Positions 34,436 to 43,945 of a stretch of DNA of 64,000 nucleotides are shown here, one piece after another (position 1 is the stretch's first letter; every line of letters begins with the position of its first letter). The translations under genes were made by a program, and so were the position numbers. This DNA comes from Paracoccus zeaxanthinifaciens ATCC 21588 (GTDB taxonomy: Bacteria > Pseudomonadota > Alphaproteobacteria > Rhodobacterales > Rhodobacteraceae), in NCBI RefSeq assembly GCF_000420145.1, contig NZ_ATUJ01000007.1, positions 62,001 to 126,000 of the forward strand, given 5' to 3'. The notes beneath the pieces were generated by a model. That model did no database searches, was not told where the DNA came from, and saw only the letters and a list, made by a program, of their open reading frames with translations.

Positions 34436-35300
34436 GGTCCTGTGCATCGGGGCGATGCTGTGGGACGTGATCGGCCGCGCGCCGCGCCGCATGGCGCCCG
34501 GTGCGGATGTGCCGGGACGGATCCGCCACATTCCGGGGGGCGTCGCGCTGAATGTCGCGGTCGCGCTGGCCCGTTGGGGCGTCTCGCCCGCCGTGCTGTC
34601 CGCCGTGGGCCGCGACCCCGAGGGCGAGGCCCTGATCGCCGAGGCCGAGCGCCTTGGCGTGCTGACCGGACACTTGTTCCGCGACGGCGGCCTGCCCACC
34701 GACTGCTACATGGGCATCGAGGACAGCGAGGGGCTGATCGCGGCCATCGCCGACGCCCATTCGCTGGAGGAGGCGGGCGACGCGATCCTCTCGCCCCTGG
34801 ACGACGCGCTGGCCGCCTGGTCGCGCCCGGTGGTGCTGGACGGCAACCTGACCGAGGATCTGCTGGCCGTGATCGCCCGCGATCCGCGCCTGTCCCATGC
34901 CGATCTGCGCGTGGTGCCCGCAAGCCCCGGCAAGGCCGAGCGGCTGGAGCCCCTGATCGCCGCACGGCGCGGCTGCTTCTATCTCAACCGTCTCGAGGCC
35001 GAGATCCTGGCCGGGCGCGCCTGCGCGGATGCCGCCAGCGCCGCCGAGGCCGTGGTCGCGCGCGGCGCCGCCCGCGTGCTGGTCACGGACGGTCCCCATG
35101 CGGCGGCGGATGCGATGGCCAACGGGCCGACCCTGACCCATCGCCCGCCCCCCGTCACGGTCGCGCGCGTCACCGGCGCGGGCGACTGCTTCCTTGCCGC
35201 GCATCTTGCGGCCGAATTGAAGAACCAGCCGCGCGATGCGGCCCTGCGGCAGGCGGTCGAAGCCTCTGCCGCGCATGTCTCCGGAAAGGACGTCCCCTGA
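34419..35300 (+). CDS. psuK: Pseudouridine kinase
   Basis: 293 residues, PfkB family. Substrate motif GGVALNVAVALARWG, catalytic signature VTGAGDCFLAAHLAAEL. The immediate psuG neighbour makes pseudouridine the likely substrate: it is phosphorylated to the 5'-phosphate before cleavage. Start at ATG 34419 inside the regulator's last codons; stop overlaps the psuG start (TGATG). Confidence 0.88.
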   Translation: MTTTPEVLCIGAMLWDVIGRAPRRMAPGADVPGRIRHIPGGVALNVAVALARWGVSPAVLSAVGRDPEGEALIAEAERLGVLTGHLFRDGGLPTDCYMGIEDSEGLIAAIADAHSLEEAGDAILSPLDDALAAWSRPVVLDGNLTEDLLAVIARDPRLSHADLRVVPASPGKAERLEPLIAARRGCFYLNRLEAEILAGRACADAASAAEAVVARGAARVLVTDGPHAAADAMANGPTLTHRPPPVTVARVTGAGDCFLAAHLAAELKNQPRDAALRQAVEASAAHVSGKDVP

Positions 35301-36211
35301 TGAAAGATGCCCCCCTCAGCTTCTCGCCCGAAGTCGCAGATGCGTTGAAGCAGGGCCGCCCGGTCGTGGCGCTGGAATCCACGATCATCACCCACGGGAT
35401 GCCCTGGCCGCAGAACCTGGAAATGGCCCAGAAGGTCGAGGATGTCATCCGCGAAGGCGGTGCGGTCCCCGCGACCATCGCCGTGATGGGCGGTCGCATC
35501 CATGTCGGCCTGACGACCGAGGAACTGACCGCGCTGGCCCAGACCCCGCCCGACCAGGCGATGAAGCTGAGCCGCGCCGATCTGGCCGTCTGCATCGCGA
35601 ACGGTCGCACCGGCGCCACGACGGTCGCGGCCACGATGATCTGCGCCGAACTGGCGGGCATCCACGTCTTTGCCACCGGCGGCATCGGCGGCGTTCATCG
35701 CGGCGCGGAAACCAGCTTCGACATCTCGGCCGACCTGCAGGAGCTGGGCCAGACCCCCGTCACCGTCGTCGCGGCGGGCGCGAAGGCGATCCTCGACCTG
35801 CCCAAGACCTGGGAGGTTCTGGAGACGCTCGGCGTTCCGGTCATCGCCTTCGGTCAGGACGAGCTGCCCGCCTTCTGGTCGCGCGAGAGCGGCATCAAGG
35901 CGCCGCTGCGCATGGACGATCCGGCGGAGATCGCCGGGGCCGCGAAGATGCGCGCGCGCCTGGGCCTGAAGGGCGGCCAGCTGGTCGCGAACCCGATCCC
36001 GGCCGATGCCGAGATCGCGCGCGACGAGATCATGCCCGTGATCGAACAGGCGCTGGCCGAGGCCGAGGCGCAGGGCATTGCGGCCAAGGCCGTCACGCCC
36101 TTCCTGCTGGGCCGCATCTTCGAACTGACCGAGGGCCGCTCGCTGGCCTCGAATATCGAGCTGGTGCTGAACAACGCCCGCCTGGCCGCGAAGATCGCCG
36201 CCGCCTTCTGA
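35300..36211 (+). CDS. psuG: Pseudouridine-5'-phosphate glycosidase
   Basis: 303 residues, full-length. It splits the C-C bond of pseudouridine 5'-phosphate to uracil and ribose 5-phosphate. Conserved segments: VALESTIITHGMPWPQNLE (catalytic Glu), ATGGIGGVHRGAETSFDISA, and VVAAGAKAILDLPKTWE containing the Schiff-base Lys. It ends base-to-base with the converging patatin gene. Confidence 0.95.
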   Translation: MKDAPLSFSPEVADALKQGRPVVALESTIITHGMPWPQNLEMAQKVEDVIREGGAVPATIAVMGGRIHVGLTTEELTALAQTPPDQAMKLSRADLAVCIANGRTGATTVAATMICAELAGIHVFATGGIGGVHRGAETSFDISADLQELGQTPVTVVAAGAKAILDLPKTWEVLETLGVPVIAFGQDELPAFWSRESGIKAPLRMDDPAEIAGAAKMRARLGLKGGQLVANPIPADAEIARDEIMPVIEQALAEAEAQGIAAKAVTPFLLGRIFELTEGRSLASNIELVLNNARLAAKIAAAF

Positions 36212-37273
36212 TCAGGCGACGGGATTGTCGAACAGGGTCCGCAGATCGAAGCTGTCGGCCCTGTTCAACTTGTCGGCGTGCCGGTCCAGGAATGCATCGG
36301 CCGCCGCCTGCCCCGCGGATTTCATGTCCTCCAGCATCCCGGGCCGCGGCAGCAGCTTGGACCGCGCGTTCAGGTCGTTCATCAGCTTGTCGTCGTCGAT
36401 CAGGTGCACCAGCACGTTCTTCATGGCGCGGTTGTTCATCCGCCCCTCGTCGAACAGCTTCTTGACGAAATTGATCGCCCGCAGCTGCGACAGGAGCGAG
36501 CTGTTGAAGCTGACCTCGTTCACGCGATCCGCGATCTCGACCGGACTGCGCGGGACCACGTCGCGGACCAGCGGATTGATCGCCACGATCATGATGTCGC
36601 GCGGGAACCGCCCCTCGTACAGCGGAAACAGGGCCGGGTTGCCGGTAAATCCCCCGTCCCAATAGGCCTCGGTCATGCCCGATGCGGGGCACGCGATCTC
36701 GACCGCCTGGAACATCGTCGGCAGGCAGGCCGAGGCCATGATCGCATCGACCGTCGCATCCGCGCCCGTGAACACCCGCAGCCGCCCCGTCCGCACATTG
36801 GTCGCGGCCACGAACAGCTCGGGGCCGCCCGCGCAGGCGTAATCGGCATAGGGAAGCCCCTGCATCAGCGGCCCGAGCGGGTTGGTATAGAGCGGGCCGT
36901 AGTCGTAGGGGCTGAAGATCCGGGTCAGGTTCTCGAGCCAGGCCGAGGGCTGGAACATCTCGGTCCAGCGCTGCATCGTGCGGTTCATCGGCATCAGCGA
37001 CTGCGTCCAGCGCACGATGCGGTTGTCGCTCATCAGGCCGACCTCGGACCAGAGGCGGTCCAGGTTCTCCTTGGCGGCCATGCGGCCCGCGCGCCCGCCA
37101 TGCGCGCCCAGGCCCGCCTTCAGCGCCGCGCCGTTCAGCGCCCCGGCCGAGGTGCCGCTGACGGCGGCGATCTCCAGCCAGTGTTCGTCAAGAAGACGGT
37201 CCAGAACGCCCCAGGTGAAGGCGCCATGCGCCCCGCCGCCCTGCAGGGCCAGGTTGACCGATTTGCGTTCCAT
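36212..37273 (-). CDS. Patatin-like phospholipase
   Basis: 353 residues. Oxyanion hole LQGGGAHGAFTWGVL, nucleophile elbow VSGTSAGALNG, and catalytic Asp in WDGGFTGNPALF. ATG 37273 (MERKSVNLALQ) is chosen; an ATG four codons upstream is possible. No signal peptide, so a cytoplasmic serine lipase acting on phospholipids or acyl-CoA is likely. Confidence 0.9.
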   Translation of the reverse strand: MERKSVNLALQGGGAHGAFTWGVLDRLLDEHWLEIAAVSGTSAGALNGAALKAGLGAHGGRAGRMAAKENLDRLWSEVGLMSDNRIVRWTQSLMPMNRTMQRWTEMFQPSAWLENLTRIFSPYDYGPLYTNPLGPLMQGLPYADYACAGGPELFVAATNVRTGRLRVFTGADATVDAIMASACLPTMFQAVEIACPASGMTEAYWDGGFTGNPALFPLYEGRFPRDIMIVAINPLVRDVVPRSPVEIADRVNEVSFNSSLLSQLRAINFVKKLFDEGRMNNRAMKNVLVHLIDDDKLMNDLNARSKLLPRPGMLEDMKSAGQAAADAFLDRHADKLNRADSFDLRTLFDNPVA

Positions 37274-37345
37274 CCAGCCCCGCATTCCTTTCGCAGTCGC
37301 AGAAAGGATAGGAAGGCGGGGCCGATGACGCAAGCTGCCGGGGGA

Positions 37346-38473
37346 TCAGTCCTCGGCGTTGGCCTCGGCGCGGCTTTTCCCGGCGACATCCAGCGCCAGC
37401 GTGGCGGCCATGAAGGCATCCAGATCGCCGTCCAGCACGCCCTGCGTGTCGCTGGTTTCCTCGGAGGTGCGCAGGTCCTTGACCATCTGATAGGGGTGCA
37501 GGACGTAGGACCGGATCTGGTTGCCCCAGCCGGCCTCGCCCTTGGCGGCGTGCTGGGCGTTGATCTCGGCGTTGCGGCGGTCCAGCTCCATCTGGTACAG
37601 GCGCGCCTTCAGCGCGGCCATGGCGTTGGCGCGGTTCTGATGCTGCGACTTCTCGGAACTGGTCACCACGATGCCCGTCGGGATGTGCGTGATCCGCACC
37701 GCCGAGTCGGTCGTGTTGACGTGCTGACCGCCCGCACCGGACGAGCGGTAGGTGTCGATGCGGATCTCGTTGTCGGGGACCGTGATCTCGATATTCTCGT
37801 CGACCACCGGATAGACCCAGACGCTGCTGAAGCTGGTGTGACGGCGCGCGGCGCTGTCATAGGGGCTGATGCGGACAAGGCGATGCACGCCCGATTCCGA
37901 TTTCAGCCAGCCATAGGCGTTGTGCCCGCTGATCTTGTAGGCCGCGCTGCGGATGCCCGCCTCGTCGCCGCCGGTCTCGGACAGAAGCTCGACCTCGTAG
38001 CCCTTCTTCTCGGCCCAACGGACATACATCCGCGCCAGCATCGACGCCCAGTCGCAGCTTTCGGTGCCGCCCGCGCCCGCGTTGATTTCCAGGAAGGTGT
38101 CGTTGCCGTCGGCCTCGCCGTTCAGCAGGGCCTCCAGTTCCTTCTGCGCGGCCAGCTCGGCCAGCGATTTCAGGTTCGCCTCGGCCTCGGAGACCAGATC
38201 GGCATCGCCCTCTTCCTCGGCCAGTTCGACCATCTCGGCATTGGCGGTCAGGTCGGCGTCGATCCGGCGATAGGTCTCGATCGCGTCGGCCAGCGCCTGG
38301 CGTTCGCGCATCAGCTTCTGCGCGCGGGCCGGGTCGGACCACAGGTCGCCATCCTCGATCATGGCGTTCATTTCTTCCAGGCGATGGGGCGCGGTCTGCC
38401 GGTCCATGCGCTGACCCAGCAGCGTCAACGAGCGACGGATGGATTCGATTGTGGACTGCGTCTCGGCGCGCAT
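37346..38473 (-). CDS. prfB: Peptide chain release factor 2
   Basis: 375 residues, class I release factor with catalytic GGQ in [17 protein letters not shown]. The codon-reading tripeptide region reads [14 protein letters not shown], where E. coli RF2 has SPF. The gene is one uninterrupted frame from ATG 38473, so the programmed frameshift found in many bacteria is absent. N-terminal helical domain ([20 protein letters not shown]) normal. Confidence 0.95.
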   Translation of the reverse strand: MRAETQSTIESIRRSLTLLGQRMDRQTAPHRLEEMNAMIEDGDLWSDPARAQKLMRERQALADAIETYRRIDADLTANAEMVELAEEEGDADLVSEAEANLKSLAELAAQKELEALLNGEADGNDTFLEINAGAGGTESCDWASMLARMYVRWAEKKGYEVELLSETGGDEAGIRSAAYKISGHNAYGWLKSESGVHRLVRISPYDSAARRHTSFSSVWVYPVVDENIEITVPDNEIRIDTYRSSGAGGQHVNTTDSAVRITHIPTGIVVTSSEKSQHQNRANAMAALKARLYQMELDRRNAEINAQHAAKGEAGWGNQIRSYVLHPYQMVKDLRTSEETSDTQGVLDGDLDAFMAATLALDVAGKSRAEANAED

Positions 38474-38555
38474 GGAATTCCCCTTCTGGTGCGAGGGGCA
38501 GACATAGCTTGCCCCGCATCCGGCGGCAAGACCGGGCGAAGCCGCCGCGCCGAAA

Positions 38556-38620
38556 GGATTAATCCATTATGGATAATCAAATTACATTTAAATTGATTCA
38601 ATTGTTATTTCCTTTATATT
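38556..38620 (+). promoter_or_regulatory. AT-rich promoter/operator of the peroxidase gene
   Basis: A strikingly AT-rich patch. -35 TTGATT at 38593-38598, 16-bp spacer, -10 TATATT at 38615-38620. A perfect palindrome GGATTAATCC lies at 38556-38565, and the inverted repeat AATCAA/TTGATT (38575-38580/38593-38598) overlaps the -35. It looks like a regulated promoter. Confidence 0.6.
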
Positions 38621-38656
38621 TTGGCCCGTGATCTTTTAAATGTCCCCGAGGTTATC

Positions 38657-40120
38657 ATGTCCCATCAAAATCACGGAATGAGCGGTTTCGACCGCTTCGT
38701 CGAAGCCTGCCTTCACGGCGAGGCGCTGAACAGCACCGATCATGTCCTGCCCCAGGTCTTCGGTCGCCTTCTGAACCACAACCCGCTTGTCTGGCACGGC
38801 GACGAACAGGTGCTTCTGTCGGTCTTCGGCAGCCTGATCGACACGCTGCGGCTGGATGACGACAGCGGGCCCGCCGATGCGGGGCTGACCTTCTTCGGGC
38901 AGTTCATCGACCACGACGTGACCTTCGACGTGACCAGCGTCATCGGCCGCACCATCGACCCGCGCCGCATCCGCAACATCCGCACGCCCAACATGGACAT
39001 GGATTGCGTCTATGGCGACGGCCCCGAAGCCAGCCCGCATCTCTATACAGAGCTGGAGGGCCACGAGGGTTACCTGCTGTTCGGGCGGTCGGACTATCAC
39101 CTGGACCTGGCGCGCAACGCCAAGGGCACGGCGCTGATCGGCGACCCGCGCAACGACGAGAACATCTTCGTCAGCCAGATCCAGGGCGCATATATCTGCC
39201 TGCACAACCTGATCCTGCGGCAGCTTCACACCAACGGGCCGATGGCCTCGGACATCCGCGATCGCTCGATGGCCGGAACCTCGAACGACCTGTGGTCGGG
39301 AAATGCGAGAATACCGGTAAATGATTATGAAATCGCCCGGCGTTTCGTCCAATTGCATTATCAGACGCATGTCATGGACGATTTTCTTCCGGGTTTCGTG
39401 GCGCAGAATGCGCTTCACGACGCGAAGGAAGGCGCGGGTTATCTCAGCGACGCGCCGCTGATGCCGGTCGAGTTCTCGGGCGCCTGCTTCCGCTTCGGCC
39501 ATGCGACCGTCAGGAACCGCTATCAGCTGTCGCCGGGGACCGAGATCTCGATCTTCGGGCATCGCGGCAAGCGGACGGCGGAACACCAGATGGACATGGG
39601 GCTGTTCTTCCAGTCGGGACACCAGCCTGCGCAGAAGGCCCGCCCCGTCGGGCTGGGCGTGGCCGAGGGCCTGTTCGAGCTGCCTTTCATCCATGACGGC
39701 CTGCACCTGCCAAACGGTACCGAAGTCCCGGTCGAACTGGCGCGCAAGCTGCCGCTGCGCAACATCCTGCGCGACCGTTACGCGCTGGAGATCGCAAGCG
39801 GCCAGCAGGCCGCGGCGGCGCTGGACCTGCCCGCCCTGCCCGCGCCCGAGGTTCTGGCCGATGCGGGGATCACGCGCACGCCGATGTGGTTCTATGCCCT
39901 GCAAGAGGCCGATGCCGGCGGCCAGGGTCGCCTGACCGGCGTGGGCGGACGGATCGTCGCGACCACGCTGATCCGCATCCTGCAGGCCGATCCAGACAGC
40001 CTGTGGCACGCCCACGGGTTCGAGCCGCTGCCCGAGCTGGCCCGGATCGGCGACTGCTTCGCCTGGGTCGAGGAGAACCGCGTCGACCTGCTGGGCCACG
40101 TGGATCTGCTGAACGGTTAA
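38657..40120 (+). CDS. Animal-type haem peroxidase
   Basis: 487 residues, An_peroxidase superfamily (peroxinectin/myeloperoxidase relatives). Distal His in FGQFIDHDVTFD, a Ca-type Asp nearby, GDPRNDENIFVSQIQGAY with the conserved Arg/Glu, and proximal His in FRFGHATVRNRYQLSP. No signal peptide is visible. ATG 38657 follows GAGG. An interior patch (39300-39420) and the promoter are unusually AT-rich, hinting at acquisition. It overlaps mrcA tail to tail by four bases. Confidence 0.88.
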   Translation: MSHQNHGMSGFDRFVEACLHGEALNSTDHVLPQVFGRLLNHNPLVWHGDEQVLLSVFGSLIDTLRLDDDSGPADAGLTFFGQFIDHDVTFDVTSVIGRTIDPRRIRNIRTPNMDMDCVYGDGPEASPHLYTELEGHEGYLLFGRSDYHLDLARNAKGTALIGDPRNDENIFVSQIQGAYICLHNLILRQLHTNGPMASDIRDRSMAGTSNDLWSGNARIPVNDYEIARRFVQLHYQTHVMDDFLPGFVAQNALHDAKEGAGYLSDAPLMPVEFSGACFRFGHATVRNRYQLSPGTEISIFGHRGKRTAEHQMDMGLFFQSGHQPAQKARPVGLGVAEGLFELPFIHDGLHLPNGTEVPVELARKLPLRNILRDRYALEIASGQQAAAALDLPALPAPEVLADAGITRTPMWFYALQEADAGGQGRLTGVGGRIVATTLIRILQADPDSLWHAHGFEPLPELARIGDCFAWVEENRVDLLGHVDLLNG

Positions 40121-42669
40121 TACAGCCCGCCCGAGGACATGGTCCCGAAATCGGGCCGCTTGGGGATGACCCGCTTCTGGCCGGTCGAGGTGGTGATCGA
40201 CTGCCCCGTCCGGCCCGAGGCACCGGCCTCCCACGGCAGGATGACGGTGGCGTCCCCGAAGCCCGACACGACATAGGGCGACAGCCAGTCCGGATCGGTC
40301 CCGTCGCGGAAATATTCGCTGATGACGTTCGGCCCCGTCGCATCGTCCGGCAGGCGCTGGCCGGTCACGCGGTCGATCTTGACCCAGTAGCCGCCCGGCG
40401 GGACCTTGAACTCGGTCCCGCCGAATTCGCGCACGGCCTCGCGCATGAAGGCGTTGAAGACCGGAACGCACAGCGTCCCGCCATAGGCGCTGGACCCGAG
40501 CGACCGCGGCTGGTCGTACCCCAGATAGCAGCCCGCCACGATATTGCTGGAATAGCCGATGAACCACACGTCCTTTGCGTCGTTCGTGGTGCCCGTCTTG
40601 CCCGCGATCGGCACGGGCAGGTTCACGCCCTTGCCCGACCCGCGCTTGACCACGCCCTCCATCATCGAGGTCAGCTGATAGGCCGTGACCGCGTCCATCA
40701 CCCGTTCGCGATTGTTGTCGATGACCGGCCCCTGGCCGAAGGGCAGCGCCTGCATGCCGCAGGTCTCGCACACACGCTTGTCGTGGCGATAGACGGTGCG
40801 CCCGCGACGATCCTGCACGCGGTCGACCAGCGTCGGCTCGACCCGCTCGCCGCCATTGGCGAACATCGCATAGGCCGCGACCATCTTGAACAGCGTCGTC
40901 TCCTGCGCGCCAAGCGAGTTGGCAAGGAAGGGCCGCAGCTTGACATAGACGCCGAAACTCTCGGCATAGCGGGCGACGTTCTCCATGCCGATATCGTCGG
41001 CGATGCGGATGGTCATCAGGTTGCGCGACTGCTCGATCCCGGTGCGCAGGGGAGTCGGACCGTAATGGCGACCCGAGCTGTTCTTCGGCTCCCACAGGCC
41101 CTGCGGCGTGTTGATGCGGATGGGTTCGTCCACCACGATCGTCGCGGGGGTATAGTTGTTGTCCAGCGCGGCGGCATAGACGAAGGGCTTGAAGGCCGAA
41201 CCCGGCTGGCGCTGCGCCTGCGTCGCGCGGTTGAAGACCGAGGACTGGTACGAGAACCCGCCTTGCATCGCCAGCACGCGCCCGGTGTTCACGTCCATCG
41301 CCATGAAGCCGCCCTGCACCTGCGGCACCTGCCGCAGCGTCCAGCGGATGAAGCTGCCGTCGCTGTCGCTGGTCATCGCGCGCACCAGCACGACGTCGCC
41401 CAGTTCCAGAAGGTCGGACGCGACCTGCGCGCGCGGGCCCAGCTGCCCGCTGTCGCGGTCCAGCCTGCGCGCCCATTGCACGTCGCGGGCGGGGATCCAG
41501 TGGCCGTCGGCGTCCTCCTCGATCCCCTCGATGCCGATGCGGGCGTCGCTTGCGCCCAGTTCCAGCACGACGGCGGGGTGCCAGCCGGGAATGTCGCGCG
41601 GCAGGCGCAGGTCCCACAGGGCGCCGCGCCACTCGGCCTCGTCGTCCAGCAGGTCGGCGGCGATCACCTCGCCCGTGCCGCGCCAGACGCCGCGACCGCG
41701 GTCGTAATCCTCCAGCGCGCGTTGCAGTGCCGATGCGGCCTGGTCCTGCAGGTTCGGCTCGACCGTGGCGCGGATGGTCAGGCCGCCGCCGAAGAACTCC
41801 TCCTCGCCGAACTCGCGGCTCAGCTGGCGGCGGATCTCGTCGGTGAAGTAGTCGCGCGGCGGCATCTGGCTGCCGGCCGAGGGGAAGTCGCCGTTCTGGA
41901 CCGAGCGCAGCGGCAGACGCGCCTCGGACTGATAGGTCGCCTCGTCGATGAAGCCGTTCTGCCACATCTCGCGCAGGACATAGTTGCGCCGCTCGGTCAC
42001 GCGCTCCTTGGCGCGGACGGGGTGGTATCGGCCCGGCGCCTGCGGCATCGCGGCCAGCATCGCGGCCTCGTGCGGGGCCAGCTCGGCCAGCGCCTTGTTG
42101 AAATAGACCTGCGAGGCCGCGGCCACGCCGAAGCTGTTCTGCCCCAGGAAGATCTCGTTCAGGTACAGTTCCAGGATCTCGTCCTTGGTCAGCGTGCGTT
42201 CCAGCCGCGCCGCCAGGATCAGTTCCTTGACCTTGCGTTCGACGCTGCGGTCGCTGGACAGAAGGAAGTTCTTCATCACCTGCTGGGTGATCGTGGACGC
42301 GCCGCGCACGCTGTTGCCGCGACTGGCGACAGCCTGCCACGCGGCCCCCACGATGCCCCGCAGGTCATAGCCCGGATGGCTGTAGAAGTTCTTGTCCTCG
42401 GCGCTGATGAAGGCCTGCTTGACCAGGTCGGGGATTTCCTCGACCGGGACGAAGATGCGGCGCTCCTCGGCGAATTCGTCGATCAGCTGACCTTCGCCGG
42501 AATAGACGCGGCTGATCGTCTTCGGCGCATACTGGGCCAGCGTCTCGTGGCTGGGCAGATCGCGGCTGTAGATCCAGAAGATCCCGCCCACGGTCAGCGC
42601 GGCGAAGAACAGACCGGTCACGACCCAGGAAAAGATCGCACCGAAGAAGGACAGGATGGGACGCAGCAC
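40117..42669 (-). CDS. mrcA: Penicillin-binding protein 1A
   Basis: 850 residues. Short cytoplasmic start and one membrane helix (SWVVTGLFFAALTVGGIFWI), GT51 glycosyltransferase domain with ISAEDKNFYSHPGYD and the GASTITQQVMKN motif, an OB-like insert, then the transpeptidase with SAFK (RQPGSAFKPFVYA), SRN (EQSRNLMTIR) and KTGT (AGKTGTTNDAKDVWF). It starts at GTG 42669. It polymerises and cross-links peptidoglycan. Confidence 0.96.
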   Translation of the reverse strand: MLRPILSFFGAIFSWVVTGLFFAALTVGGIFWIYSRDLPSHETLAQYAPKTISRVYSGEGQLIDEFAEERRIFVPVEEIPDLVKQAFISAEDKNFYSHPGYDLRGIVGAAWQAVASRGNSVRGASTITQQVMKNFLLSSDRSVERKVKELILAARLERTLTKDEILELYLNEIFLGQNSFGVAAASQVYFNKALAELAPHEAAMLAAMPQAPGRYHPVRAKERVTERRNYVLREMWQNGFIDEATYQSEARLPLRSVQNGDFPSAGSQMPPRDYFTDEIRRQLSREFGEEEFFGGGLTIRATVEPNLQDQAASALQRALEDYDRGRGVWRGTGEVIAADLLDDEAEWRGALWDLRLPRDIPGWHPAVVLELGASDARIGIEGIEEDADGHWIPARDVQWARRLDRDSGQLGPRAQVASDLLELGDVVLVRAMTSDSDGSFIRWTLRQVPQVQGGFMAMDVNTGRVLAMQGGFSYQSSVFNRATQAQRQPGSAFKPFVYAAALDNNYTPATIVVDEPIRINTPQGLWEPKNSSGRHYGPTPLRTGIEQSRNLMTIRIADDIGMENVARYAESFGVYVKLRPFLANSLGAQETTLFKMVAAYAMFANGGERVEPTLVDRVQDRRGRTVYRHDKRVCETCGMQALPFGQGPVIDNNRERVMDAVTAYQLTSMMEGVVKRGSGKGVNLPVPIAGKTGTTNDAKDVWFIGYSSNIVAGCYLGYDQPRSLGSSAYGGTLCVPVFNAFMREAVREFGGTEFKVPPGGYWVKIDRVTGQRLPDDATGPNVISEYFRDGTDPDWLSPYVVSGFGDATVILPWEAGASGRTGQSITTSTGQKRVIPKRPDFGTMSSGGLY

Positions 42670-42736
42670 GCAATAACCGCCTTGTGAACGCAGGTGAGGT
42701 CTCTATACCGCCCTTCGCCCGGACGGTCAAAGCACG

Positions 42737-43945
42737 TCAGCGTCGAAGAAGCTGCGTCCGCGCACCCTCGTCCCGCCACCATCCGAGCGTGGCGTCGGCC
42801 ACCGCCTCGACCATGCGGGCGCGCCAGGCCGGGTCGGTCAGGTTCTGCCGGTCGTTCGGGTCGCTGATGAAGCCCAGCTCCAGCAGCGCCGAGGCGATGT
42901 CGGGCGATTTCAGCACCGAGAACGCGGCCCCCTGGATGGGCCTGCCATGCAGCCCGATGCCCTTCAGCGCCATGCGCGACGCCAACAGCCGCGCGAAGGC
43001 GTCCGATCGGGGCTGCGTGTCGGTGCGCGCGAAATCCATCAGGACATGGGCGAGGGCGTCATCCTCGCCCGCAAGGTCCATGCCCGTCAGCAGGTCCGCG
43101 CGGTCGTGGCGCATCCCCAGTTGCCGTGCCGCGCGGGCATTGGCCTTGGTGTCCCAGACATAGACCGTCGCCCCCGCCGCCTGCCCCCGCGGCAGCGCGT
43201 CGGCATGCAGCGACAGCATCAGGTGAGAGCCCGCCTCCCTTGCCGTGGTCATGCGCGATTCCAGCCCGACATAGACGTCGCGATCGCGCGTCATGTTCAC
43301 CGTCACGCCGCGCGCCTGCAACGCGTCGCGCAGCTCCTGCGCGAAGGTCAGCACGAGGACGGCCTCGGTCTCTCCTCCGGCCTGGGCACCGGGATCGAAG
43401 CCTCCGTGACCGGGATCCAGCGTCACGATCAGACCGTCGGCGCGTTCGAAGGGAACGATCTCGGCGGGATCGGGCAGATTGCGCAGCGCGGCAGCGGCCG
43501 AGGGGCGCGGCGCGAAAGCCTCGTCCGAGACCGGATCCAGCAGGATGCGCAGGCCCGCCTCGGCGCCGCCCACATCCATTCCGGCCTGGGTGACGCGGAA
43601 GGGACCGGGCAGTTCGAACACCATGCGCGACCAGCCGCGGCGGAAGGCGCCCCACCGGATCGCGGGAAGAAGATCGTTCCCGAACAATCCCTTCGGGCTG
43701 CTTCCGCGAAAGTCTATACCCTTGACATCGACGACCAGGCGCGCCGGATCCCCCACCAGGAAGACGCGCCACGGAACGGGGCGGTCCAGCACCAGCCGGA
43801 ACTCCAGCGGCTGGGGGCCGAAGACGCGCTGCCACCAGCCGTCGGGTGCCTGCGTGATGGATGACGCCCCCGTCAGCAGGCGGGCATCCTCGGCCATGGC
43901 AGGGAACGCCATGGCCAGCGCAAGGATCGCAGCAAGCGCCTTCAT
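42737..43945 (-). CDS. N-acetylmuramoyl-L-alanine amidase, AmiC-like
   Basis: 402 residues. Signal peptide (MKALAAILALAMAFPAMA), AMIN domain (FRLVLDRPVPWRVFLVGDPA), then Amidase_3 with zinc ligands His in LDPGHGGFDPGA, Glu in ETEAVLVLTFAQEL, His in LSLHADALPRG and the catalytic Glu in ALLELGFISDPND. A periplasmic septal hydrolase. The start overlaps the aminotransferase stop; mrcA follows downstream. Confidence 0.93.
   Translation of the reverse strand: MKALAAILALAMAFPAMAEDARLLTGASSITQAPDGWWQRVFGPQPLEFRLVLDRPVPWRVFLVGDPARLVVDVKGIDFRGSSPKGLFGNDLLPAIRWGAFRRGWSRMVFELPGPFRVTQAGMDVGGAEAGLRILLDPVSDEAFAPRPSAAAALRNLPDPAEIVPFERADGLIVTLDPGHGGFDPGAQAGGETEAVLVLTFAQELRDALQARGVTVNMTRDRDVYVGLESRMTTAREAGSHLMLSLHADALPRGQAAGATVYVWDTKANARAARQLGMRHDRADLLTGMDLAGEDDALAHVLMDFARTDTQPRSDAFARLLASRMALKGIGLHGRPIQGAAFSVLKSPDIASALLELGFISDPNDRQNLTDPAWRARMVEAVADATLGWWRDEGARTQLLRR

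Noticed and set aside
36206-36217. Palindrome TGATCA at the psuG/patatin junction as a regulatory site
   Set aside because: It is just two opposing TGA stop codons abutting.
38636-42340. A 1234-codon minus-strand frame covering the peroxidase and mrcA
   Set aside because: Low-complexity shadow; both real genes have family motifs in other frames.
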